This document shows, one piece after another, positions 26,231 to 37,378 of a DNA stretch of 64,000 bases. Position 1 is the stretch's first letter, and every line of letters starts with the position of its first letter. The position numbers were made by a program, and so were the translations under genes. Under the pieces are notes generated by a model. The model was not told the origin of the DNA. It made no database searches and was given only the letters and a program-made list of their open reading frames with translations. This DNA comes from Phenylobacterium sp. (GTDB lineage: Bacteria > Pseudomonadota > Alphaproteobacteria > Caulobacterales > Caulobacteraceae), in the NCBI GenBank assembly GCA_017991675.1, contig JAGOQB010000005.1:62001-126000 (forward strand). The letters run 5' to 3'.

Positions 26231-26611
26231 CTAGCGGTCGGCGACGTCGGCGGTGTGGACCGCGCCGTCGCCCTGCTTGACGCCCAGCGCGTACAGCAGG
26301 CCGATGAACCAGCCCTTGGTCACGTGCAGCAGCACCAGGGTGACGATCGCCAGCGGGATCAGCGTCGCCGGCAGCACGATGGCGGGCGAGGCCTCCCAGA
26401 TCACCGGGAAGATCAGCAGCGGGGCGACGACCAGGTGGCCGACGATCAGGATGGTGAAATAGGCCGGGCCGTCGTCGGCCGGGTACTTGGCCAGGTTCAG
26501 CCCGCAGTGCGAACAGGTCGGCTGCACCTTCAGATAGCGGCTGAACAGCTTGCCTTCACCGCAGGCGGGGCAGCGACCCTTCAGGCCGCGAAGCATCGAT
26601 TGCACGAACAT
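26231..26611 (-). CDS. DUF983 zinc-ribbon membrane protein
   Basis: The 126-residue protein begins with a zinc ribbon (CPACGEGKLF and CSHCGLNL, about 19 residues apart) followed by two long hydrophobic helices that place it in the inner membrane. ATG 26611 has AGGT upstream and matches the usual family opening before RGLKGRCPACG. DUF983 genes are often near cytochrome oxidase or membrane biogenesis genes, but no such link is visible here. Confidence 0.85.
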   Translation of the reverse strand: MFVQSMLRGLKGRCPACGEGKLFSRYLKVQPTCSHCGLNLAKYPADDGPAYFTILIVGHLVVAPLLIFPVIWEASPAIVLPATLIPLAIVTLVLLHVTKGWFIGLLYALGVKQGDGAVHTADVADR

Positions 26612-26767
26612 GGACACGCTACCTGGGTGACGTCGCGGCTCGATATGCGCTTTGACGGACGTCAATGAAAGGGGGCCCGCGGCCGCAGGGGCAGGAACAT
26701 CGCCGCTTTTGCAGCTTTAAATCTTCCAGCGGACGACCAATCTTCGGTCCAACGCCAGGGAGCGCCC

Positions 26768-26929
26768 ATGACCGACCAGCCTCACGCGCCTGCCGAGAAG
26801 GATCCCCACGGTCACGTCGGACCCGCGACCGCGGCCGAGGACGTCTCGCGCAGCGCCGATCCGGCGGTGGTGCCGCCGGAGGACAAGGCCCGCATCGCCG
26901 AGGAGGCGTCCCGCGAGGAGGACGCCTGA
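26768..26929 (+). CDS. Small acidic hypothetical protein (53 aa)
   Basis: The frame from ATG 26768 to TGA 26927-26929 follows an excellent ribosome site (AGGGAG, 6 nt spacing). The protein is rich in Glu, Asp, Ala and His with no hydrophobic segment, and looks disordered. Codon use is like that of its neighbours. It lies between the divergent DUF983 gene and the convergent entericidin-like gene. The function is unknown. Confidence 0.65.
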   Translation: MTDQPHAPAEKDPHGHVGPATAAEDVSRSADPAVVPPEDKARIAEEASREEDA

Positions 26930-26935
26930 GCGGAT

Positions 26936-27073
26936 CTACCGCTTCATGTCGTTGGCGGCGCCGGTCACGGCCGCACCGGCGGCCTGGGCGTCGCGGCCGA
27001 GGCCCTCGATGGTGTTGCAGGCCGACGTCATGAGCGCGGCGGCGACGGCGGCCAGGACGATGATCTTGCGCAT
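26936..27073 (-). CDS. Entericidin-like small lipoprotein
   Basis: The 45-residue protein starts at ATG 27073 behind GGGGGAA. It has a short signal, a lipobox ending MTSAC (Cys19) and the EcnA/B-family mature sequence NTIEGLGRDAQAAG. Entericidins are envelope lipoproteins, the B type being linked to stationary-phase lysis. No antidote gene is adjacent and it is not possible to say which type this is. Confidence 0.85.
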   Translation of the reverse strand: MRKIIVLAAVAAALMTSACNTIEGLGRDAQAAGAAVTGAANDMKR

Positions 27074-27537
27074 GGAATTCCCCCGAATGGCGTGGCCGCC
27101 TCTTGGCCGCGCTTTCAGGCGATTTTTAGGCCTGCGCCGGGGTTCTGATCAACGGGGCGCCGAAGCGCTAGGATGAGGCATGGAAGTCCTCGCAGCCCTG
27201 GTGTTGGCCGCGCACCTGGCGGTCATCGCTTTCAACCTGTTCGGCCTAGTCGCGATCCCGCTCGGCGCCTGGCGCGGCTGGGCGTTCGTGCGGGTGCGCT
27301 GGTGGCGGGCGCTGCATCTGGCCTCGCTCGCCGTCGTGGCGCTGCAGGCGCTGGCCGGCCGCGCCTGCTTCCTCACCCTCTGGCAGGACGATCTGGCCGG
27401 CGCGGGCGAGGGGCCGCTGATCATGCGGGCGGTCAACAGCGTGATCTACTGGCCGCTGCCGATGTGGGCGTTCACCGCGGCCTACGCCGCAGTGTTCGTC
27501 TATGTGCTGGCGCTGTGGAAGCTGGTTCCGCCCAATC

Positions 27538-29343
<1,806 letters not shown>

Positions 29344-29487
29344 GGTGGCCGCCCTCTACCACATTCGGAGCGGTTCGCGAGCACGCCGTCTTTCGACGGG
29401 CCTTCATGGTTAATCGCCCGTTAAGCCTGGCCGCCGCATTCATGCCGTCTGGGGATGTGAGGCTCGTTCAAGCTTCAAGGGAATTTC

Positions 29488-30114
29488 ATGGACCGCCGCA
29501 CGCTGATCGTTTCGGGACTGGCCACGCTTGGAACCGCAGGCTGCGCCACCGCCCAGCCCGGCGGGACGGGCGAATTGCCGCCGCCGAGCCCGAGCGCGAC
29601 CGCCAATCCGAGCTATTCGACCGGCCAGGCCGAGACCTATAGCCGCGAGGAACTGGTCAACAACGTCTCCGACTTCCTCGGCGTCACCGCCGAGGCCGCC
29701 GGCGGCGCGGTCGAACGCGCCTTCCAGGACAACGGCCGCCCCACCGCCTACATCGCCGGCGAGGAAGCCTCCGGGGCCTTCGTGGGCGGGCTGCGCTATG
29801 GCCGCGGCCTGCTCTACATGAAGAACCGCCAGCCGATCGAAGTGTTCTGGCAGGGCCCGTCGGTGGGCTGGGACTTCGGCGGCAACGCCAGCCGGGTCTT
29901 CACGCTTTGCTACAATCTCCAGTACCCGGAAGTGATCTTCCAGCGGTTCCCGGGGGTCGAAGGCTCGGCCTATCTGGTCGCCGGCCTGGGCGTGAACTAC
30001 CTGCGCTCGGACGACATCATCCTGGCCCCGATCCGCACCGGCGTCGGCGTCCGGCTCGGCGCCAATGTCGGCTATCTTGGATTCAGCCGGACTCGGCGCA
30101 CCCTGCCCTTCTGA
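29488..30114 (+). CDS. DUF1134/EipA-like envelope lipoprotein
   Basis: The 208-residue protein has a short signal with a lipobox-like ATLGTAGC (Cys19), a Ser/Pro/Asn-rich linker and a DUF1134 domain (about residues 55-208) with the family stretch RYGRGLLYMK and SVGWDFGGNASRVF. EipA-type proteins fold as small beta barrels in the periplasm of alphaproteobacteria and affect envelope integrity. Start ATG 29488 follows AAGGGAAT. The next gene follows after 20 bp and is likely in the same operon. Confidence 0.85.
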   Translation: MDRRTLIVSGLATLGTAGCATAQPGGTGELPPPSPSATANPSYSTGQAETYSREELVNNVSDFLGVTAEAAGGAVERAFQDNGRPTAYIAGEEASGAFVGGLRYGRGLLYMKNRQPIEVFWQGPSVGWDFGGNASRVFTLCYNLQYPEVIFQRFPGVEGSAYLVAGLGVNYLRSDDIILAPIRTGVGVRLGANVGYLGFSRTRRTLPF

Positions 30115-30134
30115 GGCGACAGGGGGGCGGCGCG

Positions 30135-30893
30135 ATGCGGCCGGTCAGCGACACCAAGTGGATCCAATGCCAGACGCCGGCCGGCGACCTGCTGGTCTTC
30201 GCCGGGCGGCCCGAGCTTCGCGACCGCCACAAGTCGGTGGTGGTGCTGATCCACGACGTGCTCTCGACGCCGGGCTCGATGGCCCCCTGGTTCGCCCGCC
30301 TGGAGCCGGAGGCGGAGGTCATGCTGGCCACGCTGCCCGGCCACGGGACGGCGCCGCCGCTCTCGGTCCAGGGCTGGGACGATCTCGTCAATGGCATGGG
30401 CCAGAGCCTGCGCACGGTGCTGCCTGGGCGGCGGGTGCTGGTGGCCGGGCTCGGCCTTGGCGGCCTGCTGGCCCTGGCGCTCAACGCCCGCGGCTACGCC
30501 GCCGTGGCGTTCGATCCGTTTTTCTCGACCGCCGGCCGCTGGCCGCTGGAGGTGGTGCTCGAACGCCGCGCCGCCGAAGGCGAACTCCCCGTGCCGGAGT
30601 TCCTGTTCGAGGCGCTTGGCTGGCGTGACGGGGCCATCGTTCAGAATCGCAGCTATGGCGGCCTGCTCGACCGCCTGAAGGCGCCGGCCCTGGTGGTCTG
30701 CGGCGACGTGCCCCTGGCTCCGCCCAGGGACCTGGCCATGGCCCCGTCGCTGATGGACGAGGCCGACCACGCCCTGGCGGCCGCCTATCCGAACCTGCGC
30801 ATGCAGATCGCCGCCGGCTGCGGCCACGACGTGCTCGGCCAGGCGACGGACCTTTGCCGCGACATCATCCTCGACGAGTTGGCCCGCGCCTGA
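30135..30893 (+). CDS. Alpha/beta-hydrolase-fold protein with missing nucleophile
   Basis: The 252-residue protein has the hydrolase pattern: VVVLIHDVLSTPGSM for the oxyanion loop, a ATLPGHGTAPP strand, and an elbow VLVAGLGLGGLLAL. In active enzymes the elbow reads G-x-S-x-G; here residue 107 is Gly, so the catalytic serine is absent. The acid and His (AAGCGHDVLG) remain. It is therefore probably a non-catalytic binding or scaffold member, or an enzyme using another residue. It follows the EipA-like gene by 20 bp. Confidence 0.75.
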   Translation: MRPVSDTKWIQCQTPAGDLLVFAGRPELRDRHKSVVVLIHDVLSTPGSMAPWFARLEPEAEVMLATLPGHGTAPPLSVQGWDDLVNGMGQSLRTVLPGRRVLVAGLGLGGLLALALNARGYAAVAFDPFFSTAGRWPLEVVLERRAAEGELPVPEFLFEALGWRDGAIVQNRSYGGLLDRLKAPALVVCGDVPLAPPRDLAMAPSLMDEADHALAAAYPNLRMQIAAGCGHDVLGQATDLCRDIILDELARA

Positions 30894-30900
30894 CACCGGC

Positions 30901-30940
30901 CCATTTCCTCCCCTCCCTCGCTACGCAGGGGAGGAAATGG
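30901..30940. repeat. Perfect 14-bp inverted repeat (terminator-like)
   Basis: Arms CCATTTCCTCCCCT and AGGGGAGGAAATGG enclose a 12-nt loop between convergent stops at 30893 and 30987. It can end transcription in both directions; no long T-run is present. The CTCCCC/GGGGAG core resembles the mosaic at 5.6 kb. Confidence 0.65.
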
Positions 30941-30986
30941 CGTTAGGGCCAAGCTGCGCGCTAGCGCCTGTCCGTGGACGCTCAGG

Positions 30987-33362
30987 TCAGGCGCGCAGCT
31001 TGGCGCTCACGGCCTTTTCAGCGGCGGCGACCACCTTGGCCGACAGCGCCTCGATGTCGGCGTCGGTCAGGGTCTTCTCGCGCGGCTGCAGCAGGATCTC
31101 CACCGCCACCGACTTGGAGCCTTCGGCGACGCCCTGGCCGCGATAGACGTCGAACACGCGGGCCCCCGTGATCAGCGCCTTGTCGGCGCCCGCCACGGCC
31201 TTGATCAGGTCGCCGGCGGCTGTCGCCTCGTCGACCACGAAGGCGAAGTCGCGCGACAGCGGCATCAACGCCGACAGCTCCAGCGCCGGCTTGGTCTTGG
31301 TCGACTTCTTCTTCGGCTCCGGCACGTTGTCGAGGATGAGCTCGAAGCCCAGCACGGGCCCTTCGACGTCCAGCGTCTTGAGGATGCGCGGATGGATTTC
31401 ACCGAACTCGACCAGCGCGTTCTTGCCCAGGCGCAGCGCGGCCGAGCGGCCTGGGTGCCACCAGTCGGACAGGCCGCCCTGGACGGTCTGCAGCGAGCTC
31501 GTCGGCGCGCCCAGGTCTTCCAGCAGCGACAGCACGTCGGCCTTCAGCTCGAACAGGGCGTCGGCGGCGCCGCCGTCCCAGCGCCGCGGCGCGTGCGGGG
31601 CGACGATGGCGCTGATCGCGGTCAGCTGGTCGGCCGGCTGGTCGCCACGATAGATCGGGCCGATCTCGAACAGCGCCACGTCGGGGAAGCCGCGCCGCGC
31701 ATTGCGGCCGGCCGCCTCAATCAGGTTCGGCAGGATCGACGGCCGCATGCAGTCGAGGTCCGAGGCGATCGGATTGGTGATCACCAGCTCGGGCGCGCCG
31801 CCGCCGAACAGGGCCGCGGTCTCGCGCTTGGTGAAGCTCCAGGTGATGGTCTCGGCGTAGCCCTTGGCGGCCATCGCCCGGCGGCCGGTCCGCACGCGCG
31901 ACTGACGCGCGGTCAGCACGCCGCCGGCCGGCCGGGCCATCTCTGGCAGGGGCGAGGCGGGCAGGGCGTCGTAGCCCTCGATCCGCGCCACTTCCTCGAC
32001 CAAGTCGGCCTTGCCCTCGACGTCGCGCCGCCAGCTCGGCGGCGCGACCATGTCGACTGACAGCTCGAAGCCAAGCGCCTCCAAAATTTCGTCAATGCGC
32101 CGGGCCTCTAGGTCCAATCCTGAGAGCTGCTTTACGTAGCGCCGGTCAAAGCGAATCGGATTGGGTCGATCAAGGCTCTCGCCGACCACGGTCACTTCCG
32201 ACGGCTCGCCGCCGCACAGCTCCAGGATCAGCTTGGTCGCCAGCTCCAGGCCAGGAACCAGGCTTTCCGGATCGACGGTCCGCGCGAAGCGGTACTGCGC
32301 GTCCGAGGTGATCCCCGTCGTGCGGCCGGTCTGGGCGATGCGGATCGGGTCGAACCAGGCGCTTTCCACGAAGACGTCGGTGGTCTCGTCGCTGCATCCG
32401 GTCGACAGGCCGCCCATCACCCCGCCCAGGCCGATGACGCCCGAGCCGTCGGCGATGACGGTGATTTCGGGGGTGACCGCATAGGTCCTGCCGTCCAGGG
32501 CCTCGACGCTTTCGCCGTCCTGGCCGGCGCGGGCCTCGATGAAGCCGCCGGAAAGCTTGCTGACGTCATAGACATGCAGCGGCCGGGCGCGGTCGTAGGA
32601 GATCAGGTTGGTGACGTCGACCAGGGCGTTGATCGGGCGCAGGCCGATCGAAGTCAGCTTCTGCTGCAGCCAGGCCGGCGAGGGGCCGTTCTTGACGCCG
32701 CGGATCAGTCGGCCGGTGAACTGCCGGCAGCCGTCCGAACCGTCCAGGCGGATCTCGATCGGGTTGGCGAATTGGCCGGCCACCGGGGCGACCGAGACGT
32801 CCTTCAGCTTGCCCAGGCCCGCGGCGGCCAGGTCGCGGGCGATGCCGACGACGCCCAGCCAGTCGGGGCGGTTGGGGGTGACCTCGAAGTCGATCACTGC
32901 TTCCAGGCCCAGAGCCTCGGCGACCGGCATGCCCACCGCCAGGCTGTCGGGCAGCTCCATGATGCCGTCGGACTCCGAGGCCGTTTCCAGCTCCGAAGCC
33001 GAGCACAGCATGCCGTGCGAGACCACGCCGCGGACCGGCTTCTCGACCAGGGTCACGCCCAGGCCCGGCACATAGGCGCCGATCGGGGCGTAGACGACGG
33101 TGATCCCGGCCCGCGCGTTCGGCGCGCCGCAGACGATCTCCTTGCGTCCGTCGCGGGTGTCCACCTGGCAGACGCGCAGGCGGTCGGCGTTCGGGTGCTG
33201 CACGGCCTCGACGATCTTGGCGACCGAGAACGCCGCCAACTTGGCGGCGGGGTCGTCGACATGCTCGACCTCCAGCCCGGCCATGGTCATCGCATCGACG
33301 ACCTGTTGCGTGGTCGCGTCGGTTTCGAGGTGGTCTTTCAACCAGGAGAGCGTGAACTTCAT
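30987..33362 (-). CDS. pheT: Phenylalanine-tRNA ligase beta subunit
   Basis: This 791-residue subunit forms the alpha2-beta2 enzyme that charges tRNA-Phe. The start is ATG 33362 ([16 protein letters not shown]), the family N-terminus; the upstream extension is not used. It has the tRNA-binding domain (about residues 40-150), the B5 domain and the FDX-ACB anticodon-binding domain at the C-terminus ([16 protein letters not shown]). Its ATG overlaps the TGA of the ASCH gene, so translation of the two is coupled. Confidence 0.97.
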   Translation of the reverse strand: MKFTLSWLKDHLETDATTQQVVDAMTMAGLEVEHVDDPAAKLAAFSVAKIVEAVQHPNADRLRVCQVDTRDGRKEIVCGAPNARAGITVVYAPIGAYVPGLGVTLVEKPVRGVVSHGMLCSASELETASESDGIMELPDSLAVGMPVAEALGLEAVIDFEVTPNRPDWLGVVGIARDLAAAGLGKLKDVSVAPVAGQFANPIEIRLDGSDGCRQFTGRLIRGVKNGPSPAWLQQKLTSIGLRPINALVDVTNLISYDRARPLHVYDVSKLSGGFIEARAGQDGESVEALDGRTYAVTPEITVIADGSGVIGLGGVMGGLSTGCSDETTDVFVESAWFDPIRIAQTGRTTGITSDAQYRFARTVDPESLVPGLELATKLILELCGGEPSEVTVVGESLDRPNPIRFDRRYVKQLSGLDLEARRIDEILEALGFELSVDMVAPPSWRRDVEGKADLVEEVARIEGYDALPASPLPEMARPAGGVLTARQSRVRTGRRAMAAKGYAETITWSFTKRETAALFGGGAPELVITNPIASDLDCMRPSILPNLIEAAGRNARRGFPDVALFEIGPIYRGDQPADQLTAISAIVAPHAPRRWDGGAADALFELKADVLSLLEDLGAPTSSLQTVQGGLSDWWHPGRSAALRLGKNALVEFGEIHPRILKTLDVEGPVLGFELILDNVPEPKKKSTKTKPALELSALMPLSRDFAFVVDEATAAGDLIKAVAGADKALITGARVFDVYRGQGVAEGSKSVAVEILLQPREKTLTDADIEALSAKVVAAAEKAVSAKLRA

Positions 33363-33763
33363 AGATCGGCTCCTTCGCCGATGATCTCGACCAGGCGGAA
33401 GCGTTCGCACCAGAGCATCATGTCGGGTGCGAAGACGCCTTCGCGGGTGAAACAATCTTCGTGGACGGCGGCCCAGTGGGCGTAGCTCAGGTCGCCTTCG
33501 CCTTCTTCGGCGGCGAAGTCGGCCGGCACCTCATGGAAGCGCCGCTGGACCAGTTCGGTGGACTCGATGACGACGCGCGGCGCGCCCGCCCCGTCGAGCA
33601 CCACATAGCGGGCGCCCGGCGCGCTGCCCTTCAGCCCCTGCGACGCCGGCCAGCAGGTCGCGGTCTTCTTGCCCTGGAGCACCAGGGCCAGAAGCTCGTC
33701 GGCCATCGCCGGGCTGTCGCCGAAAGCAAAGTGCTCCAGCGTGCTGTAGGCGCTTGCGGGCAT
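33359..33763 (-). CDS. ASCH-domain protein embedded between pheS and pheT
   Basis: The 134-residue protein is an ASCH (PUA-like) domain, a fold that binds RNA or nucleotides. Visible marks are [22 protein letters not shown] split over the first helices (the GKKTAT loop is typical), an [13 protein letters not shown] strand and a [13 protein letters not shown] stretch. It overlaps the pheS stop at its own ATG and the pheT start at its own TGA (ATGA on each side), so all three are translated in turn. Some ASCH proteins are amidohydrolases of modified nucleosides; whether it affects tRNA or the enzyme is unknown. Confidence 0.85.
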   Translation of the reverse strand: MPASAYSTLEHFAFGDSPAMADELLALVLQGKKTATCWPASQGLKGSAPGARYVVLDGAGAPRVVIESTELVQRRFHEVPADFAAEEGEGDLSYAHWAAVHEDCFTREGVFAPDMMLWCERFRLVEIIGEGADL

Positions 33764-34866
33764 CAGCTCAGGCCGGACGCCTGGTTCGGCGCCGCATAGG
33801 GGCTGAATCCGTAGTGCTCCAGCCAGCGCACGTCGCTGGCGAACATGTCGCGTAGGTCGGGCATGCCGTACTTCAGCACCCCCAGCCGGTCGACGCCGCA
33901 GCCGAACGCGAAGCCTTGCCACACGTCCGGGTCCAGGCCGCAGTTGCGCAGCACGTTCGGGTGCACCATCCCGCAGCCGAGGATCTCCAGCCAGTCGGTG
34001 CCCTGGCCGATCTTCACCTCGCCGCCGGAGCGGTCGCACTGCACGTCCATCTCGGCGCTCGGCTCGGTGAACGGGAAGTGGTGCGGGCGAAAGCGGGTGA
34101 CCACATCGGGCGTCTCGAAGTAGCGCGACAGGAAGGTCTCCAGCGTCCACTTCAGGTGGCCCATGTGGATGGCCTTGTCGATCACCAGGCCTTCGATCTG
34201 GTGGAACATCGGCGTGTGGGTCTGGTCGCTATCCTTGCGGAACGTGCGGCCCGGCACGATCACCCGGATCGGCGGCTCCTGACCGTTGGCGATCCAGGAG
34301 GGCAGCTTCTCGTTGACGGCATGCATGACCCGCACCTGCACCGGGCTGGTGTGGGTGCGCAGCACCTTGCGCTCGCCATTGGCGTCTTCCGGCAGGAAGA
34401 AGGTGTCGTGCATCTCCCGCGCCGGGTGCTTGGGCGGGAAGTTCAGCGCCGTGAAGTTATTGAAGTCGGTCTCGATGTCCGGGCCCTCGGCGACCGAGAA
34501 GCCCATCTCGGCGAACACCGCGATCATCTCGTCCATGACCTGCATGGTCGGATGCACGCTGCCCTTGCGGCGCGGCGGCGCCGGCAGGGTCAGGTCGACC
34601 TTCTCGGCCGCCAGCTTGGCGTCGAGTTCGGCGGCCTCCAGCAGCTGCTTGCGCGCGGCGATGGCGGTCTGGACCCGGTCGCGCAGGCCGTTGATCTGCG
34701 GGCCGCGCTCGCGCCGCTCGTCGGGGCTCATGCCCCCCAGCGACTTGAGAAGGTCGGAAATGGAGCCGGACTTGCCGAGGGCGGAGACGCGCACGGCCTC
34801 AAGGGCGGCGGCGTCGCCCGCGCCGTCGACGGCGGCGAGGATGTCAGCTTCGAGTTGGGCGGTCAT
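33763..34866 (-). CDS. pheS: Phenylalanine-tRNA ligase alpha subunit
   Basis: This 367-residue catalytic subunit activates phenylalanine. Class II motifs are seen: [10 protein letters not shown] for the opening of the catalytic core, [10 protein letters not shown] for motif 2, [15 protein letters not shown] and the C-terminal [17 protein letters not shown] for motif 3. The N-terminal coiled coil is residues 1-90. ATG 34866 lies 48 bp after the rplT terminator, giving space for its own promoter. The next gene starts on the overlapping ATGA. Confidence 0.98.
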   Translation of the reverse strand: MTAQLEADILAAVDGAGDAAALEAVRVSALGKSGSISDLLKSLGGMSPDERRERGPQINGLRDRVQTAIAARKQLLEAAELDAKLAAEKVDLTLPAPPRRKGSVHPTMQVMDEMIAVFAEMGFSVAEGPDIETDFNNFTALNFPPKHPAREMHDTFFLPEDANGERKVLRTHTSPVQVRVMHAVNEKLPSWIANGQEPPIRVIVPGRTFRKDSDQTHTPMFHQIEGLVIDKAIHMGHLKWTLETFLSRYFETPDVVTRFRPHHFPFTEPSAEMDVQCDRSGGEVKIGQGTDWLEILGCGMVHPNVLRNCGLDPDVWQGFAFGCGVDRLGVLKYGMPDLRDMFASDVRWLEHYGFSPYAAPNQASGLS

Positions 34867-34914
34867 GACGGGCTCGTCTAAGGGATCGGATGAAGCGCGG
34901 GAAGCGGAGACAGC

Positions 34915-34946
34915 AAAAAGCCCTCCGGCGGTCCTCGCCGGAGGGC
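34915..34946 (-). terminator. Rho-independent terminator of rpmI-rplT
   Basis: On the minus strand an 11-bp perfect stem (GCCCTCCGGCG/CGCCGGAGGGC, loop AGGAC) is followed by TTTTT. It sits 39 bp after the rplT stop and before pheS, so the L35-L20 message ends here and pheS needs its own start or read-through. Confidence 0.93.
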
Positions 34947-34984
34947 TTCTCGAATGCTCAGTGAGTCTGACGACTCAAACGGCC

Positions 34985-35341
34985 TCAAGCCAGCGCGGCG
35001 CGAACCTTGTCGGCGATGGCCTTGAACCCGGTGGGATCGTTACCCGCGATGTCCGAGAGGACCTTGCGGTCGATTTCGATCCCGGCCTTGTCCAGGCCGA
35101 AGATAAACTGCGAGTAGGTGAAGCCTTCCAGGCGAGCCGCAGCGTTGATGCGCTGGATCCACAGCGAACGGAAGTTGCGCTTGCGGACCTTGCGGTCGCG
35201 GTAGGCGTACTGGCCGGCCTTGTCCACGGCCGCCTTGGCGGCGCGGATGGTGTTCTTGCGGCGCCCGTAGAAGCCCTTGGCTTGCTCGAGAACCTTCTTG
35301 TGCTTGGCGTGGGCGACAACGCCCCGTTTCACGCGAGCCAT
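34985..35341 (-). CDS. rplT: 50S ribosomal protein L20
   Basis: The 118-residue protein starts [18 protein letters not shown] and has the standard [31 protein letters not shown] core. It binds 23S rRNA early in 50S assembly. It follows rpmI with 13 bp and ends before a strong terminator. In other bacteria it also represses its own operon, but no leader structure is evident. Confidence 0.99.
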   Translation of the reverse strand: MARVKRGVVAHAKHKKVLEQAKGFYGRRKNTIRAAKAAVDKAGQYAYRDRKVRKRNFRSLWIQRINAAARLEGFTYSQFIFGLDKAGIEIDRKVLSDIAGNDPTGFKAIADKVRAALA

Positions 35342-35354
35342 GTGTCAGTTCTCC

Positions 35355-35555
35355 TTAAAGGCCGTAGGGGAGCCAAAGCTTGACGATCTTGGTGTCAGCT
35401 TCGGTCATCACCTTGGTGCCGCGGTTCTGACGGATGTACTTCGCGTTGTGGCTGATCAGGCGGTGACGCTTGCCAGCGACGCCGGCCTTCAGCTTGCCGG
35501 TCGCGGTCATTTTGAAGCGTTTTTTAACGCCCGATTTGGTCTTCAACTTCGGCAT
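35355..35555 (-). CDS. rpmI: 50S ribosomal protein L35
   Basis: The 66-residue protein starts at ATG 35555 ([21 protein letters not shown]) and ends in KLWLPYGL, standard for the family. It forms an operon with rplT. The gene normally preceding it, infC, is absent here and lies at 48.7-49.2 kb. Confidence 0.98.
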   Translation of the reverse strand: MPKLKTKSGVKKRFKMTATGKLKAGVAGKRHRLISHNAKYIRQNRGTKVMTEADTKIVKLWLPYGL

Positions 35556-35745
35556 TTCTCTGCAGAGCCTTGCGACCCTGTCCTCTGGTGTATTGATGAG
35601 CCGCCCTGGCATGCCTTTGGCCAGACGACTCCGAAGAGCGGGGCGTTTACGCGAAAGGGTGAGGGAAGGCAAGGCTTTGAGTCGGGTGCGGCGACTCGGC
35701 CGAGGCTGTCATATAGTCGTGACGCCCGCCTGGAACGAGGGTCCG

Positions 35746-36444
35746 ATGACGCCGACGCCCGCCCCGCAAGCCGCCCGGCGGCGCATGCTCGGAACCTTCG
35801 TGGCGCGGCCACGGCTGCTGGCGGCGGCGGGCGCCGGCCTGGCGGCGTGGATCGCCTGCCTGCTGATCCCCAGCGGCGTCAGCACGGTCACCGCGGCGAT
35901 TCTCGCCTGGGACGCCACTTGCCTGACCTTCATCGCCCTGGCCGTCCACATGATGTGGGGCGCCGATCCGGCGCGGATGCGGGCGGTCGCCGCCACCCAG
36001 GACCAGGGCCAGGGCGTGATTCTCGCCCTGGTCATCGCCGCCGCCGCGGCCAGCATCTGGGTCATCGCCAAGGAGCTCTCGGCCGCCAAGGCCGATGTCG
36101 GCCTGGTCAAGGCGCTGCGGGTGACGCTGGTCTTCGCGACGGTCGCCGCGTCCTGGTTCATGGTCCAGCTGATCTTCGCCCTGCACTATGCGCACGAGTA
36201 CTACGCCCCGGACGACGACACCCCGCGCGACGCCGGCGGCCTGCTGTTCCCCGGCGGCGAGGAGCCCGACTACTGGGACTTCGTGCACTTCTCGGTGGTC
36301 ATCGGCGTCGCCTGCCAGACCGCGGACGTCTCCTTCACCTCCAAGGAGCTGCGGCGCATCGGCACGGTCCACGGCGTCGTCGCCTTCACCTTCAACACCG
36401 TGGTGCTGGCCCTGACGATCAACCTGCTGGCCGGGCTGTTCTAG
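35746..36444 (+). CDS. DUF1345-family membrane protein
   Basis: This 232-residue inner-membrane protein has five or six hydrophobic helices and the DUF1345 marks, with a HYAHEYYAPD stretch and PDYWDFVHFSVVIGVACQTADV split in the second half. ATG 35746 is preceded by GAGGGT. The family has no known function. Its stop overlaps the convergent EamA gene by 4 bp. Confidence 0.85.
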   Translation: MTPTPAPQAARRRMLGTFVARPRLLAAAGAGLAAWIACLLIPSGVSTVTAAILAWDATCLTFIALAVHMMWGADPARMRAVAATQDQGQGVILALVIAAAAASIWVIAKELSAAKADVGLVKALRVTLVFATVAASWFMVQLIFALHYAHEYYAPDDDTPRDAGGLLFPGGEEPDYWDFVHFSVVIGVACQTADVSFTSKELRRIGTVHGVVAFTFNTVVLALTINLLAGLF

Positions 36445-37346
36445 GGCGCGACCGCGCCTTCGTCGGCGGTTTCCGGCGCCGCCGGATCGGTCAGGATGGT
36501 GCCGACGCTGGCGGCCACGATCAGCGCGATGGCCAGCCACTGCGCCGGCGCCAGGCGCTCGCCCAGGATGGCCAGGCCGGCCAGGGCCCCCGCCGCCGGC
36601 TCCAGGCTCAGCATCACCCCGAAGCTGCGCTTGGGCATGCCGCGCAGGGCGACCATCTCCAGCGAGAACGGGATGGCGCTCGAGACCACGGCCACGACCA
36701 GGCCGAGGGCCAGGGTCAGCGGGTGTAACAGCGCCGCGCCGGCCTCGATCAGGCCGAACGGGACCACGATCAGCGCCGCGGTCGTCATGCCCAGCGCCAC
36801 CGACTGCCCGGCCGGCAGGTGGCCGGTCCGCTTGCCGAGGATGATGTAGAGCGCCCAGAACACCGCCGCGGCGGCGGCGAACGCCACGCCGACCGGGTCC
36901 AGCGCCCCGCCGCTCAGGCCGCCCAGCGGCAGCAGCAGGCCAAGGCCCAGGATCGCCAGCCCGACCCAGACGAAATGGATCGGCTTGCGCGAATGGATCA
37001 GCGCCAGGGTCAACGGGCCCAGGAACTCGATGGCGATGGCCAGGCCCAGCGGCACCGTCCGGATCGACATGTAGAAGCTGAGGTTCATCAGCCCCAGCAC
37101 GCTCCCGTAGAGGGCCAGCCGCGCCAGGTCCTCGCGCGCCAGCTTCATGCGCCAGGGCCGCCAGATCAGGCATAGCAGCAGCGCCGAGAAGCCGACGCGA
37201 TAGGCCGTCGCCCCCTGGGCGCCGACCAGCGGGAACAGCTGCTTGGCGAACGAGGTGCCGAGGTTGAGCGAAACGATCGCCCCGATCAGCGCCGCATAGG
37301 GGATCAGGGCGCGCGACGCGGCGGCGCGGGCGGGGGAGGGGGACAT
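36441..37346 (-). CDS. EamA/RhtA-type drug/metabolite exporter
   Basis: The 301-residue protein has ten transmembrane helices arranged as two EamA repeats (about residues 12-140 and 155-285). The pattern of RhtA (threonine/homoserine exporter) is visible in GTSFAKQLFP, EFLGPLTLALI and the second-repeat SSAIPFSLEMVALRGMP. Export of amino acids or small metabolites is expected. ATG 37346. It is followed by, but not overlapping with, the MFS genes upstream at 37379. Confidence 0.87.
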   Translation of the reverse strand: MSPSPARAAASRALIPYAALIGAIVSLNLGTSFAKQLFPLVGAQGATAYRVGFSALLLCLIWRPWRMKLAREDLARLALYGSVLGLMNLSFYMSIRTVPLGLAIAIEFLGPLTLALIHSRKPIHFVWVGLAILGLGLLLPLGGLSGGALDPVGVAFAAAAAVFWALYIILGKRTGHLPAGQSVALGMTTAALIVVPFGLIEAGAALLHPLTLALGLVVAVVSSAIPFSLEMVALRGMPKRSFGVMLSLEPAAGALAGLAILGERLAPAQWLAIALIVAASVGTILTDPAAPETADEGAVAP

Positions 37347-37378
37347 GGCCGCAACCTAGCTGATGCGACCGGTCTGCG

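Noticed and set aside
34867-34914. Attenuator or pheM-like leader before pheS
   Set aside because: The 48-bp space between terminator and ATG is too short for a leader peptide with Phe codons.
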